From Farysia itapuensis (lineage: Eukaryota; Basidiomycota; Ustilaginomycetes; Ustilaginales; Ustilaginaceae): a stretch of DNA of 64,000 bases. The stretch is taken from the NCBI GenBank assembly GCA_023212645.1, contig JALBYC010000015.1, forward strand, positions 186,001 to 250,000. Direction: 5' to 3'. The translations under genes and the position numbers were made by a program. Positions 28,051 to 36,164 of this stretch are shown here, one piece after another (the stretch's first letter is position 1; each line of letters opens with the position of its first letter). Below the pieces are notes generated by a model. That model was not told the DNA's origin and searched no databases. It saw nothing but the letters and a program-made list of their open reading frames with translations.

Positions 28051-28464
28051 AGTGTCCGTCCCCGAACGAGATGTGCTTGCGTACTCATTTCCGATATCAT
28101 ACTTCAAGCTTGAATAGAGATGCTTCTCCTAGCACTTGAGTGTTGCGTGTGTCTGTATCGTACGTTCGCACATCAAAATGTCTCATGTTCCCTGCCCGAT
28201 ACTGTTCTACTGAATTCATTCGTGTAGCCATTGTGATCCACAAGATTAACTTCGGGTTATCTTCCGGCACGTACCCCAGGCAATTCACGGGCTCATTGGC
28301 TCATCATTTGGATATTGCATATCAATGAAGCTCTTCTAATCCTTTCAGGCGTATGTCATGACAGTCTGAGACACGGTCGAGAACAATATATGATGTACTT
28401 TGCTTCGATCTTCACTCTCTTCTGCTCGTAGCAATCATCTTGGTACTTGTCCTCGAGCAACATC
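28051..28464. other. Intergenic region between effectors I and J
   Basis: 414 bases, no supported gene. Contains the 10-bp palindrome TGTCATGACA (28354-28363), 102 bases before effector J, and TATA-like 'caatatatga' near 28384. Confidence 0.45.
28354..28363. promoter_or_regulatory. 10-bp palindrome TGTCATGACA upstream of effector J
   Basis: Perfectly self-complementary and placed about 100 bases before the start codon, with a TATA-like stretch between. Shares TGTC/GACA arms with the element before effector D. Regulatory role inferred from symmetry and position only. Confidence 0.35.
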
Positions 28465-29853
28465 ATGAGGACTAACCTCTTCTCAGTATTATTTATGTTG
28501 GCTTGCGCGGTCAAATGCTGCTTCAGCATGCCCAATGAGTATTACGCAGCCCGTAGCCTTGCGTACTGTACAAAATACGAGTGGCCGACAAAAGTTCTAG
28601 AGCTCATGTTCGAGGCAAAAAGCACACTCGCTGAGACATTTACCGATGAGCAAGCGAGGAACTTTGTTACCAACGGACTAGCCTACCTTGAACGAACCAT
28701 GACTCCCGGCGAGGTCTTCAACTACCTTGGCGGTGAAGGCGACAAAGTTTCACGCTCGTTCGTTCACGGTATTGACGAGGTTCTTGGTCCTACTTACAAG
28801 ACACGTTGGAGGTGGCTGCCGCTAATTGACGGCTACGATGCCCAGGGACAGCCGGTGTATCATCAGGCAACGTGGAGTGATGGGACAAGACTCAAGAGTA
28901 TGTCGCTACTTCGGGTCGACTATCTAAACACGAGAAACATGTTTTTCCTTCTGCCGACCGCAATCATTCGACCCGTTCGAAGCGGCTTGGCGTTCGGACG
29001 GGGCCTGCAATTCGAGTCAGTGTATGAGTACCCATCGTCCTTTGCAAAGTTTCTGCGTACGCCTACACCGGCGTCTGCCACCCAGCTTTGTAACGCGATC
29101 CGGCGAGATTATACTCAATGGCTCGCTCTGGTCAGCCCCAACAATCGAGTATCAGTAGTGGCATACTACAATGTCCTCACCGAAGAGTGGGTTGGTCGTT
29201 ATTTGCGGTCTTCTGTGAGGAAAGTGCACATACAACGATACTCAGCCTCCTCCAAATCAGAGCCACTGGACAAGACTCCCGGGTCGCAATTGCCGTCAAC
29301 GGTACAACAAGGCGAATCGTCGAGTCAGCCAAACCGCTTCGGTCACAGTTCTGGCGTAGACACTGTCCCTGAAGCAACGCTCGTAGATCTGAACAGTCCA
29401 CCAGATGTCCAGCCGGACCATCAACTTGGCTCTCATGATCATGGAAGTCATCGGCTCTGGAAAGAGAATCCTTCTGAGTTCATGTTCGTGCCACCAGTCT
29501 CCTCGAGCTCGAGTCATTCATTGACTTCAGAGCTGCATCAGGGAGCTTCGAGCGCAGGACACTTGCCCGCGACAGCCAACGAAGACCGTTTTAAACTGTA
29601 CCAGTCCCCTAGTACGGAACTGCAGCTTGGCCGCGGTCCCCCAGAAATGCGCGTTCACGCGCCTATACCCATCCGATTCACTCCGTTGTATCCCGACAGC
29701 AGCGAGTCCTGGTCAAGGCATGGAGATCCGGCCATAACATCGTTTGGCGAAGGCCAAGGAGCGTCACTCGGCTCGTTTGATGGCGGCCGTTCCGGGTTCG
29801 CACCTTGGCGCGGACGCGTTCAGAACGTCTCGCCCCCAGCTTCGTCGCCCTAG
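28465..29853 (+). CDS. Predicted secreted effector J, family 1 with DLNxxP motif
   Basis: 462 residues from the ATG at 28465; signal peptide MRTNLFSVLFMLACAVKCCF. Core: TKYEWPTKV, FTDEQARNFVTNGLAYLE, SRSFVHGIDE, TRWRWLPLIDGYDAQGQPVYH, SMSLLRVD, FLLPTAIIRPV, GRGLQFESVYEYPSSFAK. The tail is the longest of the family. It carries VDLNSPPD (DLNSPP at 308-313), an exact DLNxxP EAR-type motif, then TELQLG (384-389). The second LxLG site of the paralogues has decayed here to SWSRHG (415-420), and GRSGFAPW (441-448) is kept near the end. It is the last gene of the cluster. Intronless. Confidence 0.88.
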   Translation: MRTNLFSVLFMLACAVKCCFSMPNEYYAARSLAYCTKYEWPTKVLELMFEAKSTLAETFTDEQARNFVTNGLAYLERTMTPGEVFNYLGGEGDKVSRSFVHGIDEVLGPTYKTRWRWLPLIDGYDAQGQPVYHQATWSDGTRLKSMSLLRVDYLNTRNMFFLLPTAIIRPVRSGLAFGRGLQFESVYEYPSSFAKFLRTPTPASATQLCNAIRRDYTQWLALVSPNNRVSVVAYYNVLTEEWVGRYLRSSVRKVHIQRYSASSKSEPLDKTPGSQLPSTVQQGESSSQPNRFGHSSGVDTVPEATLVDLNSPPDVQPDHQLGSHDHGSHRLWKENPSEFMFVPPVSSSSSHSLTSELHQGASSAGHLPATANEDRFKLYQSPSTELQLGRGPPEMRVHAPIPIRFTPLYPDSSESWSRHGDPAITSFGEGQGASLGSFDGGRSGFAPWRGRVQNVSPPASSP

Positions 29854-29973
29854 CAGATAGGTCCATACATCACTCTAGAGAATTTGAACAAAAAGGTTGC
29901 TTCCCGTGTATCCATTGATGTCTGGTTTGCTCCTGAGTGATGTATGATAAGATATGCCGTCTATGTTTGAGCT

Positions 29974-31602
29974 CTAAAAGTACTTTCTGAATGCCGATTC
30001 TGAGGGAACCCAGATGGCGACAGAGCGAGGGTGGCACACAGCCTCGAGCCATCCATCCTGGTTGACTTCCTGCTCGCCCTGGTACCAGCCGATGACATCG
30101 ATGAACTTCTTGCCGGCCAGGTGTTTGCCGACTTCAACCCACTTGGAGCCATCGCCCGAGCCGTTGCAGAGAATAGTTGCCGAGACGTCGTAACCAGCCT
30201 TCTCGGAGGTGAGGTCCGCGTCGTCCGCCTTGCTTCCTGTGCGAACCCAGGCAACGCATTGTGGGTGGTCCCAGTAGTCGCGCTGCTCGCCGTATGCGAA
30301 GTACTTGCGGGCTTTGACAAACTTGGTCAAGTCAGTCATGGGCTCGGCTTTGCCCTCACCGTTGTCGATTCCGGTTGTGTTGCATCCATCCAAATCTCCG
30401 AGGAAGACGCATGGGTAGCCTGACACGCGCATGAGGATGATCGCGTAAGCCAGGGGTTTGAAGGTGGCCGATACGGTTGACTCGAGGGCCTGTCCGCTCT
30501 GCGTGTCGTGGTTCTCAACCAGAGTCACGGCATCAATGGGACGAGCCTGAACAATGGAACCGTCGAAAATCTTTCGCAGATCAAAGTTCTCGCCCTGGTC
30601 ACCGGCTTCTTTGAAGTTGTAGTGCAGCGGGGCATCGAAGAGCGAGAATTGCTCGTCACCAAATGCGCCGAGGTACTTGAGGCAAGAATCGACAGAGTCC
30701 TTCCAGAATTCGCCGACGGAAAAGGCAATGGGGCCTTCGCTCTCATCAGCGGGTTCAAGACCTCGCTCTTTGCGAAGCTGTCGAGCTTCCTCGCGGATCC
30801 GCTTGACGAAGTCGCAGACAAATTCCCGAGACATGTGCTTGACGGCGTCAAAGCGGAAACCGGCAACAGGGAAGTTGCGCATGACCCAGGCTCCCCAGTT
30901 TAGAATGTCTTCGTGGACGTCTGGATGAGCATGGTCAATGTCACTGAACATGAGGTAGTCAAAGTTGCCGTTCTCCTTGTCCACGTCGTTTGCCCAGTGC
31001 TTGCCATCTCCCTCAATACGGAAGATGGCCTTGGTCTCTCCCTTCTGATCCCAGTCGACGCCGGTAAAGTGCTCGAAGCCCCACTTGAACTTGGAGTACT
31101 TATCGCCTCGCCCAGGGAAGGTGAACTTGGTCCAGCCCTCGATGTCGTAGGCGTCCGAGACGAGCTTGGATCGATCGTTTTCGTCGACCATGCGTGCCTT
31201 GAACAATTCCAGCTCGTCCGCGCCGGCCTTGTGGTTGAGCACTGCATCAACATAGATAGAGACACCATTCTCACGCAGCTTCTTCATGGCGGTTTCCAGC
31301 TGCTCACGGGTGCCGTACTTGGTACGGTTGGGTGGCTTGACTCCCGCCTTCTCGTCTCGCGGGTGGGTGAATTCACCAAAGTCATAGAGATCGTAAATGT
31401 CGTAGCCTGTGCTGGAGGCGGAGCTAGCCTTTGTCGGGGGAGGGATCCAGACGGCTGTGATGCCCATGTCTCCGAACCTCTTTGCGTTGTTGCCGAGCCA
31501 CTCCCAATGCTTGCCCTCTGCCTGAGTGTACCACTCAAAGGCCTGCATCATGGTGTAGTTGTGCTCATGCTTGTCGGAATGCTTGTTTGCCCCGGACGCC
31601 AT
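29974..31602 (-). CDS. Intracellular GH13 alpha-amylase (bacterial type, GH13_5-like)
   Basis: 542 residues and no signal peptide. The N-terminus (NYTMMQAFEWYTQAEGKHW) and GITAVWIPPPTKASS are typical of the calcium-dependent bacterial-type amylases, subfamily GH13_5, found inside the cells of many fungi. Catalytic residues are visible: the nucleophile Asp252 in GFRFDAVKHM, the acid/base Glu298 in FSVGEFW and Asp366 in VENHDTQ. The protein should hydrolyse alpha-1,4-glucans, perhaps glycogen or maltodextrins, in the cytoplasm. It has no intron and lies tail to tail with the last effector gene, so it marks the right border of the cluster. Confidence 0.93.
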   Translation of the reverse strand: MASGANKHSDKHEHNYTMMQAFEWYTQAEGKHWEWLGNNAKRFGDMGITAVWIPPPTKASSASSTGYDIYDLYDFGEFTHPRDEKAGVKPPNRTKYGTREQLETAMKKLRENGVSIYVDAVLNHKAGADELELFKARMVDENDRSKLVSDAYDIEGWTKFTFPGRGDKYSKFKWGFEHFTGVDWDQKGETKAIFRIEGDGKHWANDVDKENGNFDYLMFSDIDHAHPDVHEDILNWGAWVMRNFPVAGFRFDAVKHMSREFVCDFVKRIREEARQLRKERGLEPADESEGPIAFSVGEFWKDSVDSCLKYLGAFGDEQFSLFDAPLHYNFKEAGDQGENFDLRKIFDGSIVQARPIDAVTLVENHDTQSGQALESTVSATFKPLAYAIILMRVSGYPCVFLGDLDGCNTTGIDNGEGKAEPMTDLTKFVKARKYFAYGEQRDYWDHPQCVAWVRTGSKADDADLTSEKAGYDVSATILCNGSGDGSKWVEVGKHLAGKKFIDVIGWYQGEQEVNQDGWLEAVCHPRSVAIWVPSESAFRKYF

Positions 31603-31951
31603 CTTGTGATAATGCTGTGAGATGGAGTGTTGGTAAGGCTCAAGGACCGAGTCTGAACACTCTAGTTATTTATACCCCTCTCGGTGATCCGATAAGAAGA
31701 TCAGAAACAACACTCCGCGCACTCCGCAAAACGCGCACGTTGAGAAGCATTCACGATTGCTCCGAAACCGAAACCGAGACCGGTAAATGTCGGATGACGT
31801 TCAGGAACAGCTTTCCCGCACGCGCCAACCGCGTTTTTTGAAATCTTCTTGATCTGACATTGGTCCCCTCTTTTTCGCGCTTTCGCCATTTGCGCCATTT
31901 CGCCCGGTGAGGCCGGTGCTTCTTCGGTACGAGCATCAAACGGCGACAAAA
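31603..31951. other. Divergent promoter between amylase and Som1-like gene
   Basis: 349 bases shared by two divergent genes. A TATA box for the amylase lies near 31667-31674. A/T stretches precede the Som1-like ATG. No gene recognised. Confidence 0.5.
31667..31674 (-). promoter_or_regulatory. TATA box of the amylase gene
   Basis: TATAAATA on the minus strand, about 65 bases upstream of the amylase start codon. GATA-like sequences ('cggtgatccgataag') lie just beyond it. Confidence 0.5.
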
Positions 31952-32734
31952 ATGATGCGAGGCAGTCTGGTGCCGAGGAGGCGACAGGTGTCAATGAACA
32001 TCCCGAGCTCGAGTACACGCCGCGGACTGCTGACAAGCAACGTTGCACACAATTCGTCGCGGCCAGCGCCCCCAGCTGCAGTTACGAGACCGGATCCAAT
32101 TCGTCAGGCAAATGCCAAAAAGCCAGTGCAGGACGCTAGGACCAGGCAATTGGCGGAGAAATTGAGGGCGAGACGACTCGAAGAGCTGCAGAGAGCTACC
32201 GCGAAGAAGGCACCAGAACAGCGATGGTCCAATCGCACGCTTATCGCGCTGGCAACTGCGGTAGGGGCATCTACCTTCCTCATCGGATCGTATCATGGGT
32301 TCAAAGCAGGCAAGAAGCACGCTCTGGAAGAGGTAACCCTCGGCAGGACTGAGATCTCTGTGGCCGAACCAAGTAGTGTCTCGCTGCCAAACATTGGGTT
32401 TTCTTCGAGCGCGGCATCATCATCATCAATGTCGATGTCAAGCAATGAAACGAAAACTTCTGTGATCGCTGACTTACTTTCACTCGTTGGTTCATGCGCC
32501 ACGACTCTGTTCAGAAGATCGGCACCTCTGTACTGCGAGCCGTCTCCCACTAAACAAGGCTGCGAGCTCGTTGAAATGGTGCAGTACCAATGCAACCTCA
32601 AGAAAGGCTGCATAGTGTGTCAGCCAATTGATCGCATCTTTCGCAAATGTCGCGGTCGTCCAGCCGTTGAGGTTACCCATATCGTCGAGTTTGACGATGC
32701 AGGTGATCCGTATCTGCCCGAACATCTTGCGTAA
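31952..32734 (+). CDS. Som1-like subunit of the mitochondrial inner-membrane peptidase
   Basis: 260 residues from the ATG at 31952. The N-terminus (MMRGSLVPRRRQ...RRGLLTS) is basic and hydroxylated, like a mitochondrial targeting sequence. One membrane span (TLIALATAVGASTFLIGSYHGF) follows. The C-terminal ~60 residues, with CELVEMVQYQCNL, CIVCQPIDRIFRKCRG and PAVEVTHIVE, match the cysteine-spaced fungal Som1 family (QYxC...CxPxxRxFRxC). Som1 assists the Imp1/Imp2 protease that trims inner-membrane and intermembrane-space proteins. This copy is longer than the small yeast Som1, because of the N-terminal membrane part. Assignment rests on the C-terminal motif only. Confidence 0.65.
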   Translation: MMRGSLVPRRRQVSMNIPSSSTRRGLLTSNVAHNSSRPAPPAAVTRPDPIRQANAKKPVQDARTRQLAEKLRARRLEELQRATAKKAPEQRWSNRTLIALATAVGASTFLIGSYHGFKAGKKHALEEVTLGRTEISVAEPSSVSLPNIGFSSSAASSSSMSMSSNETKTSVIADLLSLVGSCATTLFRRSAPLYCEPSPTKQGCELVEMVQYQCNLKKGCIVCQPIDRIFRKCRGRPAVEVTHIVEFDDAGDPYLPEHLA

Positions 32735-32989
32735 GCTTCTTCTCCCTTTGTAAGCATCACGCGCGCCTATATACTGAAAAAATTGGGTCTCAACAGTGAA
32801 GCGATGCCGCCAGCACAGCATTGGCATGGACTCAGAGCACCAGCTATGTAGTCCCCCAAGCATATCTACGATATCAAATTTGCAACACAGGCACATGCAG
32901 AAGCTCGCTGGCGCGCGTGATTTTGCAATTGGCAATTGTAACTAAAGTGCTGGAAAAGCAAGGTACAAGGTTTGCGAACTATACACAAG

Positions 32990-33841
32990 TCAGGACAGCG
33001 GGGAACGTCTATACACGGCGTCAGAGCCCAAGGTAGCCCTGCGCCGAGTCATCGGCGGCACGCTCTTGGTGGGCGATCCCCACTCATGCAGCGGCTCGCT
33101 GGCTCTACGCAAATGACGTTCACGCCGTACATGTGTTGAAGGCTGGTTCTCCTTGTTCGATACACTGTCAGGAGCGTCGTCGGAAGAAGGAGTCGTTGTA
33201 AAGGCGGGCCCTGCGCCTGGGCTGATGCAAACCAGTGACGCACTACGTACGAAGTGCAACTGATTTTCGTACGCCATTGTATGTGTGTCTTCCGCTGTTG
33301 ATGGAGTCACTGGTTCCTCGAAGTTTTCGAAAACTACGGCGTCTTGCTCTGATCCAGAATCTTTGATTGCAGAGAGGCTCAGAGGCAGGTGGCATCGATG
33401 CTGCCAGGAGCGAAGGCGAAGCGGTCCCGCAGAGCGATGTTTGGCATATGGTTGTACATGATAATCGCCCGAGGTCGAAGGGTGTGGCGGCCGACTGCTG
33501 ACATGCCGACATCTCCCGCGATCAGCATGATCGGTGTCACCGCCAACGTCAGCGTCAATATCGCTATCATCGGAATGGATAAAGTCTAGGTCTTCCTCAA
33601 GGTGGTGCTGAGCCAGCGATCCGAAGCGACGCGCTGAGACGTGGCTGCAGTTCGGACGAGAAGGTTGCTTGAGCGGTGTCGCGCCGATTGGGATCGCCTG
33701 TAGATTGTCTCCCATCACTTCAATCACGTCAATGTCGTCCATGTCCAGGGCTGTCTTGCGGTCTCGACTGGGCTGAGAGGGAGTTGATGGCTCCAGATCT
33801 TGGATTCCGGCATACATAATGCTCTTCGTTGAGGGGGTCAT
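32990..33841 (-). CDS. Unknown acidic protein with KEN box
   Basis: 283 residues from the ATG at 33841 (MTPSTKSIMYAG); the frame runs on upstream for 76 codons, but the palindromic TATA element at 33924 argues that this part is promoter. No known domain. The sequence is mostly disordered, with an acidic stretch (EEDLDFIHSDDSDIDADVGG) and a C-terminal part with SVSNKENQP, RRASEP and GSPTKSVPP. KEN is the recognition signal for APC/C-Cdh1, and RRAS and SPTK are typical kinase sites, so a cell-cycle regulated protein is conceivable. That is inference; it could equally be an unrelated lineage-specific protein. Confidence 0.6.
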   Translation of the reverse strand: MTPSTKSIMYAGIQDLEPSTPSQPSRDRKTALDMDDIDVIEVMGDNLQAIPIGATPLKQPSRPNCSHVSARRFGSLAQHHLEEDLDFIHSDDSDIDADVGGDTDHADRGRCRHVSSRPPHPSTSGDYHVQPYAKHRSAGPLRLRSWQHRCHLPLSLSAIKDSGSEQDAVVFENFEEPVTPSTAEDTHTMAYENQLHFVRSASLVCISPGAGPAFTTTPSSDDAPDSVSNKENQPSTHVRRERHLRRASEPLHEWGSPTKSVPPMTRRRATLGSDAVYRRSPLS

Positions 33842-35066
33842 GCTGTGGATGACGAAGATGGTTGGCCAAGAAGAATGGCTTGAGAAGGATGTGAGGCCAA
33901 CGTGTCCACTTCCCGGTAGCGTTGGATATATATCCTTTGGGTGTGAACTGTGCTTGAGTGTGTGCACTGTCAGTTGCCTTTGCCAGCGAAAAAAGAAAGT
34001 CAAAAGATATGGCTGCTGAGTTTCTTCCTCTCGTGAGATCACGCCACACCACCCAAATCGAGGGTCCAAGCAAAGTTGATGGCGGTGTGACTGATTGGTA
34101 GACCCACCCAGACTTATCTCTGCAATATTGATTTCCCGCTAACTTGTCCGTTCGGCCCGGTCGTGTCGGCTGAGTGCGAGAGTCAGAGCAGCTCTGCCAC
34201 GGCGAGAGGCGTTGTCGTAACAGCACACATGAGGAAATGAATAGAGGGCCTATGCTGAACAAGCTTCCACCTGTCTGACATCAGTCTCGGAAACGTGCCG
34301 CAACCTTGAACCTTGTCTGCTGCAAAAGTTTGCTTTTGGCTAAAATAGGGGGTGAGTCCCTCGGAGCAGGTAGAGCAACTGCCCCAGTCCCGCATCGCAT
34401 CCTCTTTTAGCCACAGCCCACCATTTATGTTGCCTCCCACTCCATCACTCAGCACTCGAAGCAGCTCAGCCCACCCCAAAAAATACGAGTCAGGCAGACG
34501 CGATCGATGAAAGTCAACGTAACCTTGCATGCAAGGTACCTTTGCCGTTATCACCTTTGGTCAAAATCTTCCCAGGCTCTGCTGGAGAAAGGAACCGTCG
34601 GATACTTCATTTCGGCTGCAACGCCTGTTGATTCCAAAGCGATTTTGCTTGTCATATATCACATGCACATGTATACATACGGGCGGCTGGCAGTTCTGGC
34701 GTGTATTTCGTGAATTTTTATAAATAATGTGTTAGACTGTGTGCGTCGGCCGATCGGACCCGATTCTGTGTTCCGATTGCTGTCTGAACATCGTCCGACT
34801 TCCGACCGCGGCAAAGCAAGGGCACATGGTGGTAAGGGGAAGGTGCGACGCTCACGACCACGACGAAAGACGGTCAGACTAGCCGCTACTTGACACACAC
34901 GCGCGTGTTCCCGCGCAGATTCACCCACTGTCTCTACCCGTTGCTTCACTAGCTTGCGGCCGCTCTTCCTTCGCGCGTCCCTTCATCTCGCCCTGTTCTC
35001 CACGTCATCCCTCTCAGCTTCATCCACGCAGATCTTCGAGCTCACCTTAGTCCGTCACTCTCAAGC
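33842..35066. other. Long divergent intergenic region (1.2 kb)
   Basis: No gene can be supported; the open frames here have no recognisable features. It separates two divergent genes. Two perfect 12-bp palindromes stand out: GGATATATATCC at 33924-33935, a TATA-like element about 85 bases before the minus-strand gene, and ACACGCGCGTGT at 34897-34908, about 160 bases before the plus-strand gene. The length is unusual for this compact region and suggests complex regulation or an unseen non-coding RNA. Confidence 0.5.
33924..33935 (-). promoter_or_regulatory. Palindromic TATA element GGATATATATCC
   Basis: 12-bp perfect palindrome with a TATATA centre, 83 bases upstream of the chosen start of the KEN-box gene. 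It supports starting that gene at 33841. Confidence 0.45.
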
Positions 35067-36092
35067 ATGGACTCGGCCAAGATATTCGCTCTGGGCTTGG
35101 CTGCTGGACTTGCCATTGCCGTCGTTGCCCGCAACAAGAAAGCTAGCAAAGACAATGCGCCAACATCGACAGCGACGAAAGGAGCCAAAAGCAAGAAGAA
35201 GAAACCCAAAGCCGGTGCCGGGGCCGCTTCCAGTGCTGAACCTGCTACAAAATCAGAGGAAGCGCCAAAAGTCTCGACCAAGGCGGTTGAACCCACCCGT
35301 GAAGCCCCCACCCCTACCCCCAAGCAGAACAAGAAGGCTAAGAAGCAACCACGTCAGCCGGAGCCAGAGCCAGCTTCCTACGCTGATGCTGCCGCACTCG
35401 AGCCAGATGAAAAAGCTGACACAGTCACACAGCCCGATGCTGAGCGTACATTAAGCAACGAGGCTGTGAGACAGAAGCATACTGCCCACCACGCCGTTCT
35501 GCACGAGGCATTGGGCGACATGCGCGATGCGCAGGTGGATCCTGTCCCCACAACCTATAACTCTGTTGCCCGAATTCCACCTCCCGCAGCTGCTCGGGAG
35601 ACCACGCCACTCTCCAAGCAGGAGCAAGATGACGGTTGGTCAAGCGTGGGCGGATCAGGAAGCCGACTGAAATCTCAGCAAGCGCAGCAACAGAACGGAG
35701 CCGCTACCAAGCCATTCTCTTCCGTTGCGTCCGCCAACCCTTTTGCCGCCCTCCCGGACGATGCAGCGACCCCCTCCGTCAAGAGACTACCCAAGACCGC
35801 TTCGCCCAGCGTTCGTCCTGCTGCTGCGAGCAATCGAACGTCCACAGCCGCTGTCGAAGCTGAGACCAAGAAGCAGCGGCAGAACGCCCAAAAGGCCCAA
35901 GCCAAAAAGCAAGCCAAGGAACAGGCAGAACGTGAACGCCTAGACCGTCTTGCCGAGCACCGCCGAGAGCAGCAGAGAGAAGCGGCAAAAGCACGCGAAA
36001 CGGCTAAGCGACCAACCCCGCACTCCACGTCGTCTAAACAGCCATCCGCCAAAGCTTCGGTCGATCTCAATGGTCGACTTGTCTGGGAATAG
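35067..36092 (+). CDS. Unknown membrane-anchored coiled-coil protein
   Basis: 341 residues. An N-terminal hydrophobic segment (AKIFALGLAAGLAIAVVA) is followed directly by Arg-Asn-Lys-Lys and a Lys/Ala/Pro-rich linker, as in an N-anchored protein with a cytoplasmic body. DDGWSSVGG and NPFAALPDD are short conserved-looking motifs. Residues ~265-315 (ETKKQRQNAQKAQ...REQQREAAKARE) form a charged helix. The protein ends SVDLNGRLVWE; a DxNGxLVW ending is known to me from uncharacterised fungal proteins. No function can be assigned. It is tail to tail with the SMP3 gene, with only about 70 bases between them. Confidence 0.75.
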   Translation: MDSAKIFALGLAAGLAIAVVARNKKASKDNAPTSTATKGAKSKKKKPKAGAGAASSAEPATKSEEAPKVSTKAVEPTREAPTPTPKQNKKAKKQPRQPEPEPASYADAAALEPDEKADTVTQPDAERTLSNEAVRQKHTAHHAVLHEALGDMRDAQVDPVPTTYNSVARIPPPAAARETTPLSKQEQDDGWSSVGGSGSRLKSQQAQQQNGAATKPFSSVASANPFAALPDDAATPSVKRLPKTASPSVRPAAASNRTSTAAVEAETKKQRQNAQKAQAKKQAKEQAERERLDRLAEHRREQQREAAKARETAKRPTPHSTSSKQPSAKASVDLNGRLVWE

Positions 36093-36164
36093 AACGCTGC
36101 TCACATGTCATCCTCGTGCTTCCCCGCGGCATAGATACATTTGCTTAATCGAAAGTCGGTATGG

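Noticed and set aside
30913..31620. 235-codon plus-strand frame opposite the amylase
   Set aside because: The amylase catalytic motifs on the minus strand are unambiguous; the opposite frame lacks homology.
34340..34400. Possible tRNA-like segment ('ggtgagtccctcggagcaggtagagcaactg')
   Set aside because: The fragment with GAGCA resembles a D-arm, but no matching acceptor stem or TTCGA T-loop can be paired.
34183..34554. 123-codon minus-strand frame in the 1.2-kb spacer
   Set aside because: No signal peptide, domain, or codon pattern like neighbouring genes; likely chance.
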